DNA of 24,351 nucleotides from an uncultured Eubacteriales bacterium. GTDB lineage: Bacteria; Bacillota; Clostridia; Oscillospirales; CAG-272. Made by a program: the position numbers and the translations under genes. This document shows, piece by piece, positions 21,571-24,351 of the stretch. The notes under the pieces are model-generated. The model was not told the DNA's origin. It did not search any database and saw nothing but the letters and a program-made list of their open reading frames with translations. How positions within the stretch are numbered: the first letter of the stretch is position 1; every line of letters begins with the position of its first letter. Where the stretch lies: positions 1 to 24,351 of the forward strand of contig CAKSPO010000029.1 in NCBI GenBank assembly GCA_934481515.1. Direction: 5' to 3'.

Positions 21571-22380
21571 ATGAATCATGCAATTCTGTGGGCGCTGATT
21601 GCGACAACCGGAACATGGCTGGTCACCGCGCTCGGTGCCGCAACCGTCCTGCTGCTGAAAAATACCAATCAAAAAATGATGAATCTGATGCTCGGATTTG
21701 CCGCCGGGGTCATGATTGCCGCCAGCTTCTGGTCTCTACTGGAGCCAGCCATTGCGCGTGCGGAGACCGATCTTTCCATGCCGGCATACCTCGTGGTCAG
21801 CATCGGATTCCTTTGCGGTGCGCTGTTTATGTGGCTTTCCGACAAAGCCGTCACCGCCGCGCACAGGCACATATTAGGAGAAAAAGAAACCGACAGTCTT
21901 TCCGACCGCTTCAACCGGATTGTCATGCTGGTGCTTTCCATTACCCTGCACAACATTCCGGAAGGGCTTGCCGTCGGGGTCGCGTTCGGTGCGCTTGCGG
22001 GAGGCGGAGACAGTGCCGAAGCATGGCTTGGCGCAGTGACCATTGCCGTCGGCATCGGACTTCAGAACTTTCCGGAAGGAGCCGCAGTCTCGCTTCCGCT
22101 GTGCCGGGAGGGATGCTCCCGAAAGCGGGCGTTTCTGATCGGGCAGGCATCCGGCATGGTGGAACCGATTGCAGGCGTGATCGGTGCCATGACCGTTCTT
22201 TCCGCACAGCGGATGCTTCCTTTTGCACTGTCTTTTGCCGCCGGCTCCATGATTCTGGTCGCCGTTCATGAGCTGATTCCGGAATGCCAGCAAAATCAGA
22301 AGGCGTCGCCGTATTTTGCAACCATGGGAATTGTCGGCGGATTTGCCCTGATGATGCTTCTGGACGTGGCGCTGGGGTAA
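21571..22380 (+). CDS. ZIP-family metal transporter (GufA/ZupT-like)
   Basis: A 269-residue membrane protein with about eight helices. The ZIP metal site is clear: SITLHNIPEGLAVG in helix 4 and IGLQNFPEGAAVSLPL in helix 5, followed by SGMVEPIAG. A short His-containing loop (about 95-110, AAHRHILGEKETDS) lies between helices 3 and 4. The family imports Zn2+, Fe2+ or Mn2+ by a proton-independent or facilitated route. GGGGTG lies 8 nt before the ATG. It follows the iron-type regulator on the same strand but behind a terminator, and no TTAGC palindrome is seen in front of it, so co-control by that regulator is not shown. Confidence 0.93.
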   Translation: MNHAILWALIATTGTWLVTALGAATVLLLKNTNQKMMNLMLGFAAGVMIAASFWSLLEPAIARAETDLSMPAYLVVSIGFLCGALFMWLSDKAVTAAHRHILGEKETDSLSDRFNRIVMLVLSITLHNIPEGLAVGVAFGALAGGGDSAEAWLGAVTIAVGIGLQNFPEGAAVSLPLCREGCSRKRAFLIGQASGMVEPIAGVIGAMTVLSAQRMLPFALSFAAGSMILVAVHELIPECQQNQKASPYFATMGIVGGFALMMLLDVALG

Positions 22381-22412
22381 TCCACGCCCTTCATCCCGTC
22401 GGTTGGACAGAA

Positions 22413-22466
22413 AAATCCCCGTTTTCCTTTGACGGATCGGCTTTCGTCTTTGGAAAACGGGGATTT
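22413..22466. terminator. Bidirectional terminator between convergent genes
   Basis: AAATCCCCGTTTTCC (22413-22427) and its exact complement (22452-22466) form a 15-bp stem with a 24-nt loop. On the minus strand TTTTT ends the stem; on plus TTTACTT follows. It serves both the ZIP gene and tmk. Confidence 0.88.
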
Positions 22467-22469
22467 ACT

Positions 22470-23093
22470 TCAAAGTTCACACACCTTACGGTAAATTTCC
22501 TCGCTGATTGCTTCCACCGAACGGGCAGCATTCACAGTACAAATCCGATCGGTCTCCTTCAGTAGATCCAAGGCACGGTAAAACTGCTTCTGCACCTGCC
22601 GCAGTGTTTCCGTATTCTCATAAATCTCGTGTGCCGCGCGTCCGCGGTTGATCCGTTCCATGCTCTGCTCCGGCGTCAGATCCAGAAAAATGCAAAGATC
22701 CGGGCGGAGAATTTCCGGACAATGCAGGTTCATGTCGGCAACCCATTCCCCGGAGGTTGCGCTTCCCTGATACGCAAGAGAGGAATAATAATAGCGGTCG
22801 CAAATCACGTCATACCCATCGGAAAGCATCCTCCGGATGCCGGCTTCCGGATCGGTGTTGTGACAGATCCGATCCCAGAGAAACATCGCCGCCATCTCGG
22901 CGGCATCGCAGGAACGTTCCCCGCTCAGCGCCTGCCGCAAAAGCTTTCCGCTGACAAAATCGGTCGGTTCCGCTGTCCGGAAGACCTTTCTCCCGTCCGC
23001 AAGCAAACGATCCTCCAAAAGACGGATCTGTGTGGTTTTCCCCGCACCGTCCAAGCCCTCAAAGACAATAAAACGTCCTTTTTTTTCGCTCAT
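22470..23093 (-). CDS. tmk: Thymidylate kinase
   Basis: A 207-residue enzyme that phosphorylates dTMP to dTDP. The P-loop EGLDGAGKTT spans residues 12-21, the DRYYYSSLAYQG motif lies about 95-106, and IFLDLTPEQSMERI and the lid-region RGRAAHEIYE follow. The ATG at 23091-23093 has GGAG 7 nt upstream and overlaps the cysE stop in an ATGA junction, so translation is coupled. An upstream in-frame opening lies inside cysE and is not used. Confidence 0.95.
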   Translation of the reverse strand: MSEKKGRFIVFEGLDGAGKTTQIRLLEDRLLADGRKVFRTAEPTDFVSGKLLRQALSGERSCDAAEMAAMFLWDRICHNTDPEAGIRRMLSDGYDVICDRYYYSSLAYQGSATSGEWVADMNLHCPEILRPDLCIFLDLTPEQSMERINRGRAAHEIYENTETLRQVQKQFYRALDLLKETDRICTVNAARSVEAISEEIYRKVCEL

Positions 23094-23830
23094 TGCTTCT
23101 CTCCATTTTCTCCGTTTTGCGTGTCCGCTCGCTGATGCCGGCAACGCAGTTGTCCAAGCTCCCGTTCCAATCGGGAAATTTCCTGTGCCACCGGATCGGG
23201 AATGTGAATCTGATCCATATCGTTCTGAATCCGTACACCGTCTCGCCGAACCACCTTTGCCGGGATTCCGACGGCGGTGCTATTGTCCGACACCGAGTGC
23301 AGCACGACCGCATTGGCGGCAATTTTACTGTTGGAACCGATGCGAACCGGACCAAGCACCTTCGCACCTGCCCCGACCATGACATTATCGCCAAGGGTGG
23401 GATGGCGTTTCCCGGCATCCTTGCCGGTTCCCCCCAATGTGACACCCTGATACAAGGTACAATTGTCGCCGATCTCCGTGGTTTCTCCGATGACAACCCC
23501 CATACCATGGTCAATGAAAAAGCCTTTTCCGATGGTCGCGCCGGGATGAATCTCGATTCCGGTCAGATGTCTTGCAAGCTGACTGACCGTACGTGCGGAA
23601 AAATAGTGCTCACTCAGGTACAGCTTGTGGGCAATCCGGTAGGCAATGACCGCGTGCACACCCGAATACAAAAGCAGAATTTCTGCGGTGCTGCGTGCGG
23701 CGGGATCTCGCTCACGCACCGCCTCCACGGTATCGTGCAGTTCCTTCTCTCCCCCCGCAATTGCAAGCGCAATTTTATGCTGCGTCCGGCGGATTCCGTT
23801 TCCGATTCCCTTCATCCAATCTGCTTTCAT
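23090..23830 (-). CDS. cysE: Serine O-acetyltransferase
   Basis: A 246-residue enzyme making O-acetylserine for cysteine synthesis. A helical N-terminal part (1-90) precedes the left-handed beta-helix of hexapeptide repeats (GIEIHPGATIGKGFFID, about 91-107). The catalytic His lies in IDHGMG (His108), and the substrate-binding loop is GGTGKDAGKRHPT (133-145). The C-terminal tail is charged and helical (DPVAQEISRLERELGQL), longer than in the short clostridial forms. The start at 23828-23830 has GGGAG 6 nt upstream. Confidence 0.94.
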   Translation of the reverse strand: MKADWMKGIGNGIRRTQHKIALAIAGGEKELHDTVEAVRERDPAARSTAEILLLYSGVHAVIAYRIAHKLYLSEHYFSARTVSQLARHLTGIEIHPGATIGKGFFIDHGMGVVIGETTEIGDNCTLYQGVTLGGTGKDAGKRHPTLGDNVMVGAGAKVLGPVRIGSNSKIAANAVVLHSVSDNSTAVGIPAKVVRRDGVRIQNDMDQIHIPDPVAQEISRLERELGQLRCRHQRADTQNGENGEKQ

Positions 23831-24004
23831 GCGTTTCTCCCTCAGGGTTCCCGTCAACCGGAAATTGCCCTGCTATCATCCAATTTTACATATTTATATT
23901 ATAAGCAATTCCGCCCGGAATGTTTCGACTGATTGCCGGGCAAACCAATTCTTCCGCCATCAAAACCGGCATTCCGTCACAGAACCATTTTGTTTCCGCA
24001 TTCT

Positions 24005-24033
24005 ATTATACACAGCTTTTCCGGATTTGTAAA
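24005..24033 (-). promoter_or_regulatory. Sigma-A promoter of cysE-tmk
   Basis: TTTACA (24028-24033) and TATAAT (24005-24010) are 17 bp apart on the minus strand. The leader to cysE is about 168 nt. It shows no T-box specifier or other riboswitch that I recognise. A second TATAAT at 23898-23903 lacks a good -35. Confidence 0.8.
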
Positions 24034-24351
24034 TAGCAATTTTGCTTTCCGGAGAAATCCGTTCCTATCGATCTGCAGGTAACGCCGGCGTCAGCTTCTC
24101 CGAGTTTTGCAAACAGGTATCACGCAGATTACAGTGCTCAAAAAATGACCGGCGGAACAATGCTACTTTTCCGCACTCTTCTGCTTTCCGGCGCGCCAAA
24201 CAAAAGTCTGTTTTCCGGAACCTTTTCCTGAATCGTCTGTCAGACGGCGAAATCCCATCCGCCTCTCCAGGGGCGTGGTTTGCCCCCGCTGCTTCTAAGG
24301 AAGCGGCTTTTCCGTCCATTTCAAAGGGGCTGTTGCCTATCTGCAACAGCC
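24034..24351. other. Window-edge intergenic stretch with terminal hairpin
   Basis: No gene is supported. GGCTGTTGC (24328-24336) and GCAACAGCC (24343-24351) form a perfect 9-bp stem at the very edge, probably a terminator whose T-tract is outside the window. A small dyad CGTCTG-T-CAGACG lies about 24234-24246. A minus-strand frame of 93 codons (24065-24346) lacks a good ribosome binding site and has an Arg-rich, non-protein-like composition. Confidence 0.45.

Noticed and set aside
23831..24004. T-box or cysteine riboswitch in the cysE leader
   Set aside because: The leader of about 168 nt lacks the T-box core sequence and a terminator/antiterminator pair.
24065..24346. Minus-strand frame of 93 codons at the window edge
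   Set aside because: No convincing ribosome binding site, Arg-rich composition, no motif; kept only as a note in the intergenic entry.

Overview
The window looks like a chromosomal segment of a strictly anaerobic, fermentative Firmicute of class Clostridia. The grounds are two [FeFe]-hydrogenase-type proteins, a fused AdhE, a Rex repressor, a clostridial-style Feo locus with a FeoB-associated Cys-rich peptide, SipW/TasA-type surface proteins, and consensus sigma-A promoters with strong Shine-Dalgarno sites. GC is moderate to high. A gut-type Oscillospirales or Lachnospirales relative is plausible, but the species cannot be named from sequence alone. Almost everything is on the minus strand; only the DtxR-type regulator and the ZIP transporter are on plus. 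I saw no rRNA, tRNA, CRISPR array, insertion sequence or phage gene.

Region 1 (1-3623, minus) is a surface-matrix operon. In transcription order it has a consensus promoter (3595-3623), a class I c-di-GMP (GEMM) riboswitch (about 3482-3560), an intrinsic terminator (3384-3424), a membrane-anchored camelysin/TasA-like protein, a SipW-type signal peptidase, a TasA-like protein with a beta-helix-like C-terminal half, and a second TasA-like gene cut by the window edge. The first 267 bp of the two secreted-protein genes are about 97% identical. The layout suggests that c-di-GMP decides whether RNA polymerase reads into the export and matrix genes.

Region 2 (3873-12882, minus) is one compact run of eight genes: rex, adhE, an aminoglycoside-phosphotransferase-fold kinase, two small thioredoxin-fold [2Fe-2S] proteins, a PAS-containing sensory [FeFe]-hydrogenase (HydS, group C), a SpoIIE/PP2C-type phosphatase and a group B [FeFe]-hydrogenase. 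It joins NADH-responsive control (Rex), NADH disposal to ethanol (AdhE), H2 chemistry, a putative H2 or redox sensor, and a kinase-like and phosphatase pair.

Region 3 (12898-17334) holds a 36-bp near-palindrome and a terminator, a LysR-type regulator, and an ABC exporter-type pair (ATPase plus FtsX/MacB-like permease) with its own terminator.

Region 4 (17340-21427) is a ferrous-iron uptake locus: feoA-like, feoA, feoB and a 58-residue FeoB-associated peptide, divergent from a short DtxR-family regulator. The regulator's metal-ligand pattern is of the iron-sensing (DtxR/IdeR) kind. Three TTAGC-N4-GCTAA palindromes lie at the promoters and between feoA and feoB, forming an apparent local regulon. 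FeoB carries an unusual acidic insertion of about 110 residues.

Region 5 (21571-24351) holds a ZIP metal transporter (plus), a bidirectional terminator, and a convergent cysE-tmk pair with a 4-nt overlap. It ends in about 300 bp without a supportable gene and a hairpin at the edge.
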